From assembly GCF_946151075.1 (NCBI RefSeq), contig NZ_CAMGZB010000001.1, positions 2,160,001 to 2,224,000 of the forward strand: a stretch of 64,000 nt of DNA, given 5' to 3'. Shown here in pieces: positions 54,761-64,000 of this stretch; position 1 is the stretch's first letter; each line of letters opens with the position of its first letter. This DNA comes from Neobacillus sp. Marseille-Q6967. GTDB lineage: Bacteria; Bacillota; Bacilli; Bacillales; Cytobacillaceae. The notes under the pieces are model-generated. The model was given only the letters and a program-made list of their open reading frames with translations, had not been told where the DNA came from and ran no database searches. The translations under genes were made by a program, and so were the position numbers.

Positions 54761-54895
54761 ATGAACATTGATAAGTACCCTAAATCAATAAAGAAAGCAG
54801 TAAGATTTATTAAGCAGGATGCCACAAAAGAACAACTAGAGGAATTTAGAAAGCTAATAAACTATGCAATCAAAAAGAAAGTCAACAGTATGTAA
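54761..54895 (+). CDS. Small basic protein between EAR-like RNA and epsC
   Basis: 44 residues (MNIDKYPKSIKKAVRFIKQD then ATKEQLEEFRKLINYAIKKK), helical and lysine-rich. ATAAGGAGTG precedes the ATG by about 8 bases. No family recognised. The second half resembles only faintly the anti-repressor helix of SinI. Its stop is 39 bases before epsC, so it is part of the eps transcript. Confidence 0.6.
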   Translation: MNIDKYPKSIKKAVRFIKQDATKEQLEEFRKLINYAIKKKVNSM

Positions 54896-54934
54896 AATAT
54901 CTTTGGAAAAATTAGAAGAGAAAGGAAAGAGACA

Positions 54935-56761
54935 ATGACTTATAAACAAAGGCTGTCTTTATTTATTTTAGTGGATTCCTGCATTGTTCTTACAGTGGTT
55001 TTTTGCAGCCGGTTTTTAGTGAATGCAACACTTAATGTCATTACGATGCCAATGATTATTACGGCAATTGCGATCCTGATTAGCCATCATTTATTTTCAT
55101 TTAAACTTAATCTATATAAAAAGGCATGGGAATACGCCAGTATCGGAGAGCTACTAATTATTTTAAAAGTTGTTACAGGTTCAGTTCTGGTGGCAGCAAG
55201 TCTACAGCAAATCATGTTGCATGAAATATTATTCAGGCTGCTGGGTGTAACATGGTCTCTACATATTTTATTGATTGGTGGTTCTCGATTTGTTTGGAGA
55301 ATATATCGAGACTCCTATATTAATCAATCAGTAAATAAAAAGCGAACCCTGATAATAGGGGCTGGTTCAGCTGGCACGATGGTTGCCAGGCAACTACTAA
55401 AAAATCATGAAGCAGGGCTGCTGCCGATTGGATTTATAGATGACGACCTAAAGAAACAAAAGCTCGATATATTGGGGATTACTGTCTTGGGTGGAGTTAG
55501 TTCAATAGAAGAGGTAGTAAAGAAACTTAATGTAGATAACATCGTTATTGCAATACCTTCTCTGAACAAGAAAGAATTAAACACGATTTTTCAAGAATGT
55601 TCCAAAACGAATGCGAAGACACAAATTCTTCCAATGATTGAAGATTTACTTACTGGTAAAATCTCAGTAAACCAATTTAGAGATGTTCAAGTTGAGGATC
55701 TGTTAGGTAGAGAACCGATTAAGCTTGATATTGAGAGTATTTCGGAATATATAACCGGGAAGACAGTTCTTGTTACGGGTGCAGGTGGTTCAATCGGTTC
55801 CGAGATTTGCCGCCAAATTGCTCCTTTTAACCCGGAACGGCTTATCTTTTTAGGGCATGGTGAAAACAGTATATATTCAATAGAAATGGAATTAAAGGAA
55901 ACCTATAAAGATTCTTCAATCCAGTTTATCACGGAAATAGCTGATTTACAGGATGCAGATAAAATGAATCTGATTATGAGAATGTATCAACCTGATGTCG
56001 TATATCATGCGGCTGCTCACAAACATGTTCCATTAATGGAGCGTAATCCTGAGGAAGCAGTAAAGAACAACGTACTAGGTACTATGAATGTTGCAAAGGC
56101 TGCCAGCTGGAATGGAGTAAAAACTTTTGTCATGGTTTCTACAGATAAAGCGGTGAATCCAACTAGTGTAATGGGGGCTGCAAAACGATTAGCGGAGATG
56201 ATTATCCAGGAAATGGATAAGAAAAGTGAGACGAAGTTTGTGGCGGTGCGGTTTGGTAATGTGCTCGGCAGCCGTGGCAGTGTTATTCCTTTATTTAAAC
56301 GTCAAATTGAAAAAGGTGGCCCTGTTACAGTTACTCATCCAGATATGGTCCGTTATTTTATGACCATTCCTGAGGCATCTCGGCTTGTGATTCAAGCAGG
56401 ATCATTAGCAAAGGGAGGAGAAATCTTTGTGTTAGATATGGGGGATCCGGTTAAGATAGTTGATCTTGCAAAAAATTTGATTAAACTATCAGGGAATTCA
56501 ATCGAGGAAATCGGTATAGCCTATACTGGAATGAGACCAGGTGAGAAATTGTTTGAGGAACTGTTAAAAGAAGAAGAAGTACATGAGCAGCAGATTTATC
56601 CAAAAATCTATGTCGGGAAAACATCAGAATTATATATTGAAGATATTGAGGATCTGTTGGCCACTTTCTCTACTATGGAAAAGGCTGAGATTAGAGAACG
56701 ACTATTAATGATTGCAAACAACAAAGTGGCTTCTATGCCATTATTATCAATGTCAATTTAG
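54935..56761 (+). CDS. epsC: EpsC-like nucleotide-sugar 4,6-dehydratase (CapD family)
   Basis: 608 residues: four N-terminal membrane helices (to about 120), a Rossmann-like domain (LIIGAGSAGTMVARQLL near 138), then the catalytic short-chain dehydrogenase domain from about 280 with VTGAGGSIGSEICRQ and STDKAVNPTSVMGAAKR. Such enzymes convert UDP-GlcNAc to a 4-keto-6-deoxy sugar at the membrane, an early step in exopolysaccharide synthesis. AGAGAAAGGAAAGAG precedes the ATG. gtaB follows after 12 bases. Confidence 0.93.
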   Translation: MTYKQRLSLFILVDSCIVLTVVFCSRFLVNATLNVITMPMIITAIAILISHHLFSFKLNLYKKAWEYASIGELLIILKVVTGSVLVAASLQQIMLHEILFRLLGVTWSLHILLIGGSRFVWRIYRDSYINQSVNKKRTLIIGAGSAGTMVARQLLKNHEAGLLPIGFIDDDLKKQKLDILGITVLGGVSSIEEVVKKLNVDNIVIAIPSLNKKELNTIFQECSKTNAKTQILPMIEDLLTGKISVNQFRDVQVEDLLGREPIKLDIESISEYITGKTVLVTGAGGSIGSEICRQIAPFNPERLIFLGHGENSIYSIEMELKETYKDSSIQFITEIADLQDADKMNLIMRMYQPDVVYHAAAHKHVPLMERNPEEAVKNNVLGTMNVAKAASWNGVKTFVMVSTDKAVNPTSVMGAAKRLAEMIIQEMDKKSETKFVAVRFGNVLGSRGSVIPLFKRQIEKGGPVTVTHPDMVRYFMTIPEASRLVIQAGSLAKGGEIFVLDMGDPVKIVDLAKNLIKLSGNSIEEIGIAYTGMRPGEKLFEELLKEEEVHEQQIYPKIYVGKTSELYIEDIEDLLATFSTMEKAEIRERLLMIANNKVASMPLLSMSI

Positions 56762-56773
56762 GAGGAATACTTT

Positions 56774-57658
56774 ATGAAGGTTAAAAAAGCAATTATTCCA
56801 GCAGCAGGACTTGGAACAAGGTTCTTACCAGCAACAAAGGCAATGCCAAAAGAAATGTTACCCATTGTAGATAAGCCTACTATCCAGTACATCATAGAAG
56901 AGGCAATTGAGTCTGGAATTGAAGATATTATTATTGTTACAGGTAAAGGTAAGAGAGCTATCGAAGATCATTTTGACCATTCATTTGAATTGGAGCAAAA
57001 CTTAATGGATAAAGGGAAATTTGATTTGTTAGACGAAGTTCAAAAAGCTTCGAAACTAGTTGATATTCATTATATTCGTCAAAAGGAACCAAAAGGTTTG
57101 GGACATGCAATATGGTGTGCACGAAAATTTATTGGAAATGAACCATTTGCAGTATTGTTAGGTGATGATATTGTCCAAGCTGATAATCCGTGTTTAAAGC
57201 AAATGATCGAACAATACGATAGGTATAACGCCTCCATTTTGGGAGTTCAAAAAGTCCCTTATGAAGAGGTAAATAGATACGGAATAGTTGAGGGTAATCA
57301 AATTGGAGATCGTTTATATTCCGTTAACAACTTAGTTGAAAAGCCAAAAAAAGGGGAGGCTCCCTCAAATCTTGCTATCATGGGCCGGTATATTCTTAAC
57401 CCAAGAATCTTTGAGATATTAGAAACTCAAGAACCAGGAGCAGGAGGAGAAATTCAGCTAACAGACGCTATAGCAGGTCTTAATAAGTATGAAGCTGTTT
57501 ATTCATATAATTTTGAAGGTGTTCGTTATGATGTGGGAGAAAAAATGGGATTTATTAAAACAATGATAGAGTTTGCTCTCCAACGTGATGATTTGAAAAA
57601 AGATTTATCTAATTATCTTGCTGAAGTCGTTGATCGAAACAAAGTGAAGGTCATTTAA
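56774..57658 (+). CDS. UTP-glucose-1-phosphate uridylyltransferase (eps copy)
   Basis: 294 residues, same family and length as the copy at 27006: [52 protein letters not shown]. Makes UDP-glucose for this cluster. GGAGGAATACTTT precedes the ATG, directly behind epsC. Two GalU-type enzymes in one 64-kb window implies dedicated supply for the exopolysaccharide. Confidence 0.93.
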   Translation: MKVKKAIIPAAGLGTRFLPATKAMPKEMLPIVDKPTIQYIIEEAIESGIEDIIIVTGKGKRAIEDHFDHSFELEQNLMDKGKFDLLDEVQKASKLVDIHYIRQKEPKGLGHAIWCARKFIGNEPFAVLLGDDIVQADNPCLKQMIEQYDRYNASILGVQKVPYEEVNRYGIVEGNQIGDRLYSVNNLVEKPKKGEAPSNLAIMGRYILNPRIFEILETQEPGAGGEIQLTDAIAGLNKYEAVYSYNFEGVRYDVGEKMGFIKTMIEFALQRDDLKKDLSNYLAEVVDRNKVKVI

Positions 57659-57695
57659 TGTTAGAGAAATAGTTACAGCAAAGATGGTGAAGATA

Positions 57696-58802
57696 ATGAA
57701 AAAAATCCTTTATATAACGACACTAAGTAGAACAATAAATGCATTTTTAGTTCCTCATATCGAAAAATTAATTAGTGAAGGTAACATAGTTGACTGTGCT
57801 TGTTCCATTGACGAAGAGGTCGATAAAAAACTTATTGATAAAGGGGTTAGGTCTTTTCATGTCCCGTTTACTAGAAATCCAATTAACCCGTTAAATTTAA
57901 AGGCTTTTAGGAATTTGTTAAAAATACAGTCAGAATATAAATATGACATTGTACATGTTCATACACCAATTGCAGCATTATATGGAAGACTATTAAAGTT
58001 AAAGTTCCCAAAACTTAAAACTATATATACGGTACATGGTTTTCATTTTTATAAGGGAGCCCCAATTGTTAATTGGGGTATTTATTATCCTTTAGAAAGA
58101 ATTATGGCTTATTATACCGATACGATGATTACGATGAACTTTGAAGATTTTGAGAGAGCTAGAAAGTTTAAGGTAAAGGAAACACACAAGGTTAATGGTG
58201 TTGGTGTAAATTTATCTTCCTATAATGAAAATTTATTTAATAAGCTTGAGACAAGAAGGAAGTTGAATTTAAAGAAAGATGACTTTGTAATAATTATGAT
58301 TGCAGAAGTTAATAAAAATAAGAATCATAAGCAAATGATTGATGCTGTTGAGCTTCTTAAGATGAGAGGCGTAAATGTCAAAGTGATTTGTGCTGGCGAT
58401 GGTCCACTTCTTGATGGCCTTAAGAAGGATATAAAAGAAAGAAATTTAGATGATAACATACAGTTATTAGGTAATAGAAGGGATGTTAATGAGCTTATTA
58501 CAGCTTGTGATATTGGTATTCTTATGTCTTTTAGGGAAGGTCTTCCGAGAAATATAATGGAGTTAATGGCCTGTAAAAAGCCGGTTGTTGGGACAAAAAT
58601 ACGAGGCATAAGAGATCTCGTTGATGATGGTGTTACAGGATTTTTAGTAAATGTTAGTGACTCAAGAGAAACTGCTGCAAAGATAGAAGAGCTTTTCAAT
58701 AACAGGGAATTAGTAGAACAAATGGGTTTAAATGCTTATGAGTCCATAAAAAATTATGAGGTAGAGAGAGTAATAGAAAATCTCGTCGAAGTGTATGTGT
58801 AA
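57696..58802 (+). CDS. GT4-type glycosyltransferase, EpsD-like
   Basis: 368 residues, two Rossmann domains of GT-B fold. N-terminal acceptor half starts KKILYITTLSRTINAFLVPH and contains DIVHVHTPIAALYGR; the C-terminal donor half has VIMIAEVNKNKNHKQMIDAV and the EX7E site FREGLPRNIMELMACKKPVV. It would add a sugar to a lipid-linked acceptor at the inner membrane face. ATG at 57696 is chosen because ATGGTGAAGATA is a fair ribosome binding site; ATG at 57684 is the alternative. Confidence 0.9.
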   Translation: MKKILYITTLSRTINAFLVPHIEKLISEGNIVDCACSIDEEVDKKLIDKGVRSFHVPFTRNPINPLNLKAFRNLLKIQSEYKYDIVHVHTPIAALYGRLLKLKFPKLKTIYTVHGFHFYKGAPIVNWGIYYPLERIMAYYTDTMITMNFEDFERARKFKVKETHKVNGVGVNLSSYNENLFNKLETRRKLNLKKDDFVIIMIAEVNKNKNHKQMIDAVELLKMRGVNVKVICAGDGPLLDGLKKDIKERNLDDNIQLLGNRRDVNELITACDIGILMSFREGLPRNIMELMACKKPVVGTKIRGIRDLVDDGVTGFLVNVSDSRETAAKIEELFNNRELVEQMGLNAYESIKNYEVERVIENLVEVYV

Positions 58803-58848
58803 AGGTTAAGGAAGAATTAGAAAAAATAGAAACAAAAAAGGTGTTTGT

Positions 58849-60048
58849 ATGCAAAATACATTAATGCAGAAGAAATATGTTACTTTTAGTATACAAAATA
58901 TATTAATTTTAGTAATGATATTGTTTTTTGGTTTTACATCACTAAGGTTTGGAATGTATGGTATTGGTGAAGTAATTTTATTATTTTTTTGCATCGTACA
59001 AATAGTGGGACAACAAAATATTCTAGTGTCTTTTCAAAAACACATCTTTTCAGTATTTTGGATCTTTTATATAAGTATTATCACGTTTGGATATGCTGTA
59101 AATTCTTTTTTAGAAATTGCACCACAAACAGTATCCTTTGATTATAAGGCATATATTGTAATATTGTTTTTATGTTTTACTTTTGAATCTCTTTTTAAGA
59201 GGAGCAGTTTTACGGACCTATATAGTTTATTACGCTTTATTTATTTTGGGGGATTATTTGTTATTGGAATCTTGTACCTCATATATGTTCAAGGTATAAG
59301 ATATTTATTTGGCTTTAATTTAACATATGCAGGAGCTGATATATTTTCACCATTTGCCAACGATTATCACCAGTTTGCTTATTTTGTGGCTCCCTTACCT
59401 TTTGTTGGATTATATTTATTAACCAATGAAAAGAGTATTAGAAATAAGATATTTGCTATCTTGGGAATTGTTTTAAGTATAAATATTGGGTTGGCTACCA
59501 CATCATCCACATTAGTTTCAGCTTGGATGATATCGACGCTCTTGTTTTGTTTTTTGAAGGTTGGGCAATTTTTAAATCGACAAAATAGGTCTATTAGTAT
59601 AAACATTGCCTTATTTTGTTTATTCCTCCTTATTGCTTTTTTTAACTATGAGAAAGTTACAGTCTTAATCAATGATTTCTTTGAAGGTGATACAAATGGT
59701 GAAAATAGACTGCTGATATGGAGAAGTGCTATAGAAGCTTGGCAGCATTCGCCAATCTTTGGCTTAGGCCCCGGTTCTTATAGTGGTACACATGCATTTG
59801 GAGGCTTTGAGGCTCATAATACCTTTCTTCAAATCTTAACTCAAGGTGGAATTGTTGGAGGCATCGCATATCTCCTTTTAGTTTCAAAAATAACCAAAGC
59901 CACTTATATAAATACCTTTATTTTATGTGCAGTAATTTCCTTAATCATGTATGGTTTAGGTATAAATGATTTGCGAAGAAGCGTTCTATGGTTTTATTAC
60001 ATTTTGTTCTATTTTCTATGCTTAAACAATAGAGGTGTAAAAAGTTGA
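58849..60048 (+). CDS. O-antigen ligase/polymerase family (Wzy-like) membrane protein
   Basis: 399 residues, about ten or more membrane helices. The large extracellular loop near residue 280-315 (GENRLLIWRSAIEAWQHSPI, then GLGPGSYSGTHAF) matches the Wzy/WaaL pattern with RxxxW and GxGxGxF-like motifs. It would polymerise repeat units on the outer face of the membrane. AAAGGTGTTTGT precedes the ATG. It overlaps the next gene's start. Confidence 0.88.
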   Translation: MQNTLMQKKYVTFSIQNILILVMILFFGFTSLRFGMYGIGEVILLFFCIVQIVGQQNILVSFQKHIFSVFWIFYISIITFGYAVNSFLEIAPQTVSFDYKAYIVILFLCFTFESLFKRSSFTDLYSLLRFIYFGGLFVIGILYLIYVQGIRYLFGFNLTYAGADIFSPFANDYHQFAYFVAPLPFVGLYLLTNEKSIRNKIFAILGIVLSINIGLATTSSTLVSAWMISTLLFCFLKVGQFLNRQNRSISINIALFCLFLLIAFFNYEKVTVLINDFFEGDTNGENRLLIWRSAIEAWQHSPIFGLGPGSYSGTHAFGGFEAHNTFLQILTQGGIVGGIAYLLLVSKITKATYINTFILCAVISLIMYGLGINDLRRSVLWFYYILFYFLCLNNRGVKS

Positions 60049-61067
60049 TGGGTGTACCATTAATATCAATCATAATACCAGTTTTTAATGCTGAAAAAAC
60101 AATAGGTCGGGCAATAAATAGTATTTTGTGTCAAAACTCCTTGGATTTTGAATTATTGTTGATAAACGATGGATCTCATGATAATAGTTTACAAATAATG
60201 GGAAATTTTAAAGAGCGTGATTCACGTATTCAAGTTTTCAATATTGCTAATTCTGGTGTGAGTTTTGCAAGAAACTATGGTATTAAGCATGCACAAGGGA
60301 AGTATATTACATTTTTAGATGCGGATGATTATTACGTTGAGAAAGCTATAGAAAAAATACAATCTGAGTTGAATGAGGAAACTCAACTAGTGATATTTGG
60401 TTATAATGTTGAATATGAAAATAAGTTTTCTCGTAGTACACGTCCATTTGGTCAGAGTCTGCAATTTTCAAACAAAAAAGATTTTCGGGAGTATTCAGTT
60501 TCATTAATAAGAAATGAAATGATTAATGCTCCCTGGAACAAGATTTACTTAACTAGTTACCTTAAAGAAAAACAGATTTTATTTCTACCTGAATTAAATA
60601 TCGGGGAAGATTTAAAATTTAATCTAGCTGTTATTAGAGATGTTAAATATGTTAAGATTTTTAATGAAGCATTGGTTAATTACACGGTGAAAAAAGGAGA
60701 AGGGCTAGTATCACGTTTCAGGCCAAATAGATTTGAATTGAGGTATAGCCTTCTTTTGGAATTGAAGGAACTATTAACGTATTGGGGAATATTGCAAAAA
60801 AATCAAGCCATGATAGATCGATTTTTAATCAGAGATATCATGGCTTTTTTTATGGATTTTTACAAAAGTAATTGCAAGTTTTCATATAGCGAAAAACTTC
60901 AATTAATTGAGGAAATTCTTTGCAGAAAAGATATAAAAGAAATTTTATCTAAAAGTAATTATGATGATCTATCAACCAAACTATTAGAATTAATACTAAG
61001 AACAAATAATTGCAGATTCATATTATTATCTGCGAAAATTTTAAACATAAAGCGGGCGTTAAGATGA
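60048..61067 (+). CDS. GT2 family glycosyltransferase
   Basis: 339 residues, GT-A fold: SIIIPVFNAEKTIGRAINSI, LLINDGSHDNSL and the metal-binding DADDYY (near 88). The remaining C-terminal 200 residues have no membrane segment. Starts at ATG 60048, overlapping the polymerase stop (TGATG), with AGAGGTGT upstream. Sugar donor and acceptor cannot be told. Confidence 0.88.
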   Translation: MGVPLISIIIPVFNAEKTIGRAINSILCQNSLDFELLLINDGSHDNSLQIMGNFKERDSRIQVFNIANSGVSFARNYGIKHAQGKYITFLDADDYYVEKAIEKIQSELNEETQLVIFGYNVEYENKFSRSTRPFGQSLQFSNKKDFREYSVSLIRNEMINAPWNKIYLTSYLKEKQILFLPELNIGEDLKFNLAVIRDVKYVKIFNEALVNYTVKKGEGLVSRFRPNRFELRYSLLLELKELLTYWGILQKNQAMIDRFLIRDIMAFFMDFYKSNCKFSYSEKLQLIEEILCRKDIKEILSKSNYDDLSTKLLELILRTNNCRFILLSAKILNIKRALR

Positions 61068-62068
61068 AAATAAGTATTATTGTAGCAGCTTATAACGTAG
61101 AAAATTATATTGAAAAATGTTTGGATTCAATAATTACACAAACTTATAAGGATCTAGAAATTATCGTAGTTAATGATGGGTCTACAGATAAAACACAAGA
61201 AAAAATTAATGCTTATTCAATGACTGATAAAAGAATAATCATTATTAATAAGTCTAATGGGGGTCTGAGTTCTGCCAGAAATGAGGGCTTAGAAATAGCT
61301 ACAGGTGATTATATAGGTTTTATAGATGGAGATGATTATATCTCTGAAGAAATGTATGAAATCCTTTTAAAAGAAATAATTGAAAATAAATGTGAAATTG
61401 CTATTTGTGCTGTTTTAAAAGTCTATAACACTTACACAGAAAAGGATAGTTTTATTAACCGGTCAAAGGTATTAAATAAGAAAGAAGCAATCCAAGCTTT
61501 AATTGAAGAAAACTATATCAAGCACTATGCATGGAACAAACTTTATAAAGCTGAACTATTTACCAACATAAGATATCCAGAGGGTAAATTATATGAAGAT
61601 ATATTTACTACCTATAAACTTTTTGCTCAAGCAAATAAAATAGCTTACTCTAATAAGATTGGTTACTTTTATAATCAAAGACAGGGAAGTATATTAAGGT
61701 CCAAATTCAACATAAAAAAATTAGATTGTATTCAGGCATTTCGAGAGTTTAAAGCTTATATAGACTCCACGACTCCTGAACTTAGCTATCTTTTAACATG
61801 GCGAATTAATCTATCAATAATAAATTCTTTATTAGATATGCTCAAATCGGAGTCAATGTATTCAAATTGTAACTTTAATGACATGGGAAGGAATATTACT
61901 AGGGATATAAGAAAAAATATACCTTTTTATGTGAAAGGTTCTAATATCCCTTTAACTTTCAGAATACTGTCTCTACTCTCTCTTGGAGGATACTCCTTTA
62001 TGAAAGTATTATTCAAAACACCTGCAATTAAAAGAATCCTATTGAAAAAGTCTACTCAACTCTCGTAG
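61064..62068 (+). CDS. GT2 family glycosyltransferase
   Basis: 334 residues, GT-A: SIIVAAYNVENYIEKCLDSI, VVNDGSTDKTQ and GFIDGDDYISEEM with the metal site DGDD. ATG at 61064 overlaps the previous stop by 4 bases (ATGA), showing tight coupling; an upstream ORF extension to 61010 lies inside the neighbour. Similar to the preceding enzyme only in fold. Works on the lipid-linked repeat unit. Confidence 0.88.
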   Translation: MKISIIVAAYNVENYIEKCLDSIITQTYKDLEIIVVNDGSTDKTQEKINAYSMTDKRIIIINKSNGGLSSARNEGLEIATGDYIGFIDGDDYISEEMYEILLKEIIENKCEIAICAVLKVYNTYTEKDSFINRSKVLNKKEAIQALIEENYIKHYAWNKLYKAELFTNIRYPEGKLYEDIFTTYKLFAQANKIAYSNKIGYFYNQRQGSILRSKFNIKKLDCIQAFREFKAYIDSTTPELSYLLTWRINLSIINSLLDMLKSESMYSNCNFNDMGRNITRDIRKNIPFYVKGSNIPLTFRILSLLSLGGYSFMKVLFKTPAIKRILLKKSTQLS

Positions 62069-62172
62069 GTGTAAAGTTAAGAGAAAATAGTTTGTTTAAG
62101 GAGATGTTTCCTAGGGAGCTAATATGGCTAAATTTTAAAGTAAAACTAACCTTGTATGAAAAGGGATTAAAA

Positions 62173-63714
62173 ATGAGAAGTATAAATTCTATAAAAAATA
62201 TAACCATTAGTATAACGACACAAATAATAATAATTCTTCTTGGATTCATTTCGAGGAAAGTATTTCTAGATAGCTTGGGAACGGATTATCTAGGAGTAAA
62301 CGGAATACTTACAAATGTTTTATCCATGATCGCATTAGTAGAAAGTGGAATAGGTACTTGCATAACCTACTTCCTTTATAAGCCTTTAGCGGAGAACGAT
62401 AAGCCTAAAATTATAGCACTAATACAATTGTATAAAAAAGCTTACCGTACTTTGGCAGTTGTTGTATTACTTCTAAGTGTTGCTTTTTATCCATTTTTAG
62501 ATGACATAATGAAAGGTACCGAGGGTGTATCTTACATTGGTATTGCGTACTTTATTTTTGTAGTAAAAAATATGATTTCATATTTTAATGCGCACAAAGT
62601 TGCCTTAATTGTTGCAGACCAGAGTGAATATGTTTTAACTAGAATCAATATTTTTTTTCACATACTTTCTACTATTTCTAAAATAATAGTTTTAGTTTTA
62701 ACAAAAAACTATTTACTGTTTTTATTGATAGAGATAGTCATTCATTTGAAGCAAACTATTTATAATAGTTGGATTGTGGAGAAAAAGTATAATTATATTA
62801 AAACAAAAGAAAAATATTTTATTAAGAAAAATGAAAAGGAAGAACTGGTAAAAAATGTTAAGGCCTCTTTTCTCCACAATTTAGGTACTTACGCCGTTTT
62901 TGGAACTGATAATATTTTGATATCCTCATTTATAGGTGTTGTTACCGTTGGCCTTTATTCCAATTATTTGATGGTAATAGCTCAACTAGGTTCTCTTTTA
63001 AATCCTATATTGGGAGGTATTAATGCTAGTGTAGGCAACTTGGTTGCTAAAGAGGGAAATCATAAAACGTATTCTGTTTTTGAGGTAATTTATTTAATGA
63101 ATTTTTGGTTGTATTCAATTGGAGTAATATTCTTATATAACATATTAGAACCGCTCCTCAATATTTGGCTTGGAAAAGGATATTTATTGGATTCTCTCAC
63201 ATTTATGGTGCTTTTAATTAATTTTTATATAACAGGTATGAGGATTTCTATTATTACTTTTAAACTTACTGGTGGAATTTTTGCCCAGGATAAGTATATG
63301 CCATTACTTGAAGCTGTAATAAATTTAGGAACCTCATTATTATTGGTAAACTATTTAGGGCTATCTGGCATCTTTATCGGTACAACTATTAGCACTCTTA
63401 GTATCGTATTCTGGAATGCACCACGTTTAGTATTTAAGCACATTTTTAATAAGAGTGTGAAGCTGTATTTTCAAAAATATATATACTTTGCTCTATTAAC
63501 AATAATAACATGTTTTATTACCACTAAAATTTGTAATTACGTAGTTATAGATAACAGTTTTATTTCTTTAGTCATAAAGGGAATCTTATGTTTAATAGTC
63601 CCAAATGTAATATATTTAGGGCTGTTTTACAAGAAATCAGAATTTCAATATATAAAAAATTTTATTGGGAAAATTCCCTTTTTAGTAAAAGTAAGGGTAA
63701 GGTCCCAAATTTAA
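62173..63714 (+). CDS. Oligosaccharide flippase (Wzx/MOP superfamily)
   Basis: 513 residues, about 14 membrane helices. Start FISRKVFLDSLGTDYLGVNG is typical of the polysaccharide transport (PST/Wzx) proteins, and VGLYSNYLMVIAQLGSLLNPILGG carries the second-half pattern. It would flip the undecaprenyl-linked repeat unit across the membrane before the polymerase acts. ATG at 62173 follows AAAGGGATTAAAA; the upstream extension to 62092 lacks a site. Confidence 0.88.
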   Translation: MRSINSIKNITISITTQIIIILLGFISRKVFLDSLGTDYLGVNGILTNVLSMIALVESGIGTCITYFLYKPLAENDKPKIIALIQLYKKAYRTLAVVVLLLSVAFYPFLDDIMKGTEGVSYIGIAYFIFVVKNMISYFNAHKVALIVADQSEYVLTRINIFFHILSTISKIIVLVLTKNYLLFLLIEIVIHLKQTIYNSWIVEKKYNYIKTKEKYFIKKNEKEELVKNVKASFLHNLGTYAVFGTDNILISSFIGVVTVGLYSNYLMVIAQLGSLLNPILGGINASVGNLVAKEGNHKTYSVFEVIYLMNFWLYSIGVIFLYNILEPLLNIWLGKGYLLDSLTFMVLLINFYITGMRISIITFKLTGGIFAQDKYMPLLEAVINLGTSLLLVNYLGLSGIFIGTTISTLSIVFWNAPRLVFKHIFNKSVKLYFQKYIYFALLTIITCFITTKICNYVVIDNSFISLVIKGILCLIVPNVIYLGLFYKKSEFQYIKNFIGKIPFLVKVRVRSQI

Positions 63715-63825
63715 AGGGTAATTTTATTTGCCTCTATATAATCGAAAATATCTCAAAATTCATCTATGATAATGCAATAAACCTTGGGGTTTTTACCTAC
63801 TTAAAAGAAGGATAGGGTTAAAATA

Positions 63826-64000
63826 ATGATAAAGAAAGTTGTATTTGTACTTGACCGAATGGTAATGGGGGGGGTTGAAATACTGCTACTAGATATATTA
63901 AATAGTCTTGATCCCCAAAAGTATAATATAACAGTCGTCACTTTGTTTGACGGTGGAGAGTTGAAACATGAGTTACCAAAGATGGTAAAGCATGTTTTTT
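63826..64000 (+). CDS. Glycosyltransferase family 4 protein (3' end beyond window)
   Basis: Open frame from ATG 63826 to the window edge (58 residues). MIKKVVFVLDRMVMGGVEIL, then LDILNSLDPQKYNITVVTLF, is the N-terminal GT-B half of GT4 enzymes (GGxE motif near residue 15). A GGATAGGG lies upstream. Only the N-terminus can be judged. Confidence 0.75.
   Translation, partial: MIKKVVFVLDRMVMGGVEILLLDILNSLDPQKYNITVVTLFDGGELKHELPKMVKHVF

Noticed and set aside
63588..63815. Plus-strand ORF overlapping the end of the flippase gene
   Set aside because: No ribosome binding site, and the first half lies in the flippase frame's shadow; the flippase itself is full length, so no frameshift needs to be assumed.

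Overview
The window is chromosomal DNA from a low-GC, endospore-forming Bacillaceae. This is seen in Spo0E-, KapB/KapD- and YutH-like sporulation proteins, Bacillus-type strong ribosome binding sites with GTG and TTG starts, an S-box, and long synteny with the Bacillus subtilis yut-yum-yui, kap and yug regions. I cannot name the species. No rRNA or tRNA gene was seen, and no insertion sequence.

Layout. 1-8.6 kb: yutH (cut by the window start), Fe-S and redox genes (yutI, yuzD, yutJ, yuzB, yutM, yumC, yumB), a Nudix hydrolase and yuiA/yuiB/yuiC. 8.9-18.6 kb: DUF309 protein, leucyl aminopeptidase, a YuxO-like thioesterase, kapD and kapB, a lipoprotein cyclophilin, two low-complexity small proteins, an AlaX editing protein, 6-phosphogluconate dehydrogenase and small proteins. 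18.8-25.9 kb: yugI, rocD, a glutamate dehydrogenase paralogue that has lost key catalytic residues, yuzA, yugJ, pgi, yugN and a short Spo0E-like gene. 25.97-27.0 kb: a 52-bp hairpin repeat array. 27-36.8 kb: a first gtaB, a ykoS/ykoT-like pair, LysE and APC transporters, yteA, a CDF transporter and CorA. 36.9-39.8 kb: a secreted subtilisin, followed by an NprR-type HTH-TPR receptor and a 49-aa exported pro-peptide, which together look like a peptide quorum-sensing module. 40-44.2 kb: small proteins, a second 52-bp array, a VOC protein, an FAD-only reductase-like protein, and a MarR-MFS pair with a perfect operator palindrome. 44.2-52 kb: metI-metC-yitJ-metH, one tightly overlapping methionine operon behind an S-box (SAM-I) riboswitch. 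52.1-64 kb: a visibly AT-richer exopolysaccharide locus. A SinR/SlrR-like regulator is divergent from epsA-epsB; then come a structured leader in the position of the EAR antitermination RNA, epsC, a second gtaB, glycosyltransferases, a polymerase and a flippase. The locus runs off the right edge.

How the parts fit: the left half is housekeeping (Fe-S handling, NAD(P)H oxidation, arginine/glutamate catabolism, glycolysis and the pentose phosphate pathway) with sporulation accessories. The right half is regulated social or surface functions: secreted protease with its own pheromone receptor, and biofilm polysaccharide under a SinR-like protein.

Most worth a second look: (1) the intact glutamate dehydrogenase paralogue with Met, Ile and Gly at three conserved catalytic or substrate positions, next to rocD; (2) the protease/receptor/pro-peptide cassette; (3) two unrelated intergenic arrays that share a 52-bp period and hairpin design; (4) SinR-like palindromes plus an EAR-like RNA in the eps locus; (5) a cysteine-free reductase-like protein reduced to its FAD domain.
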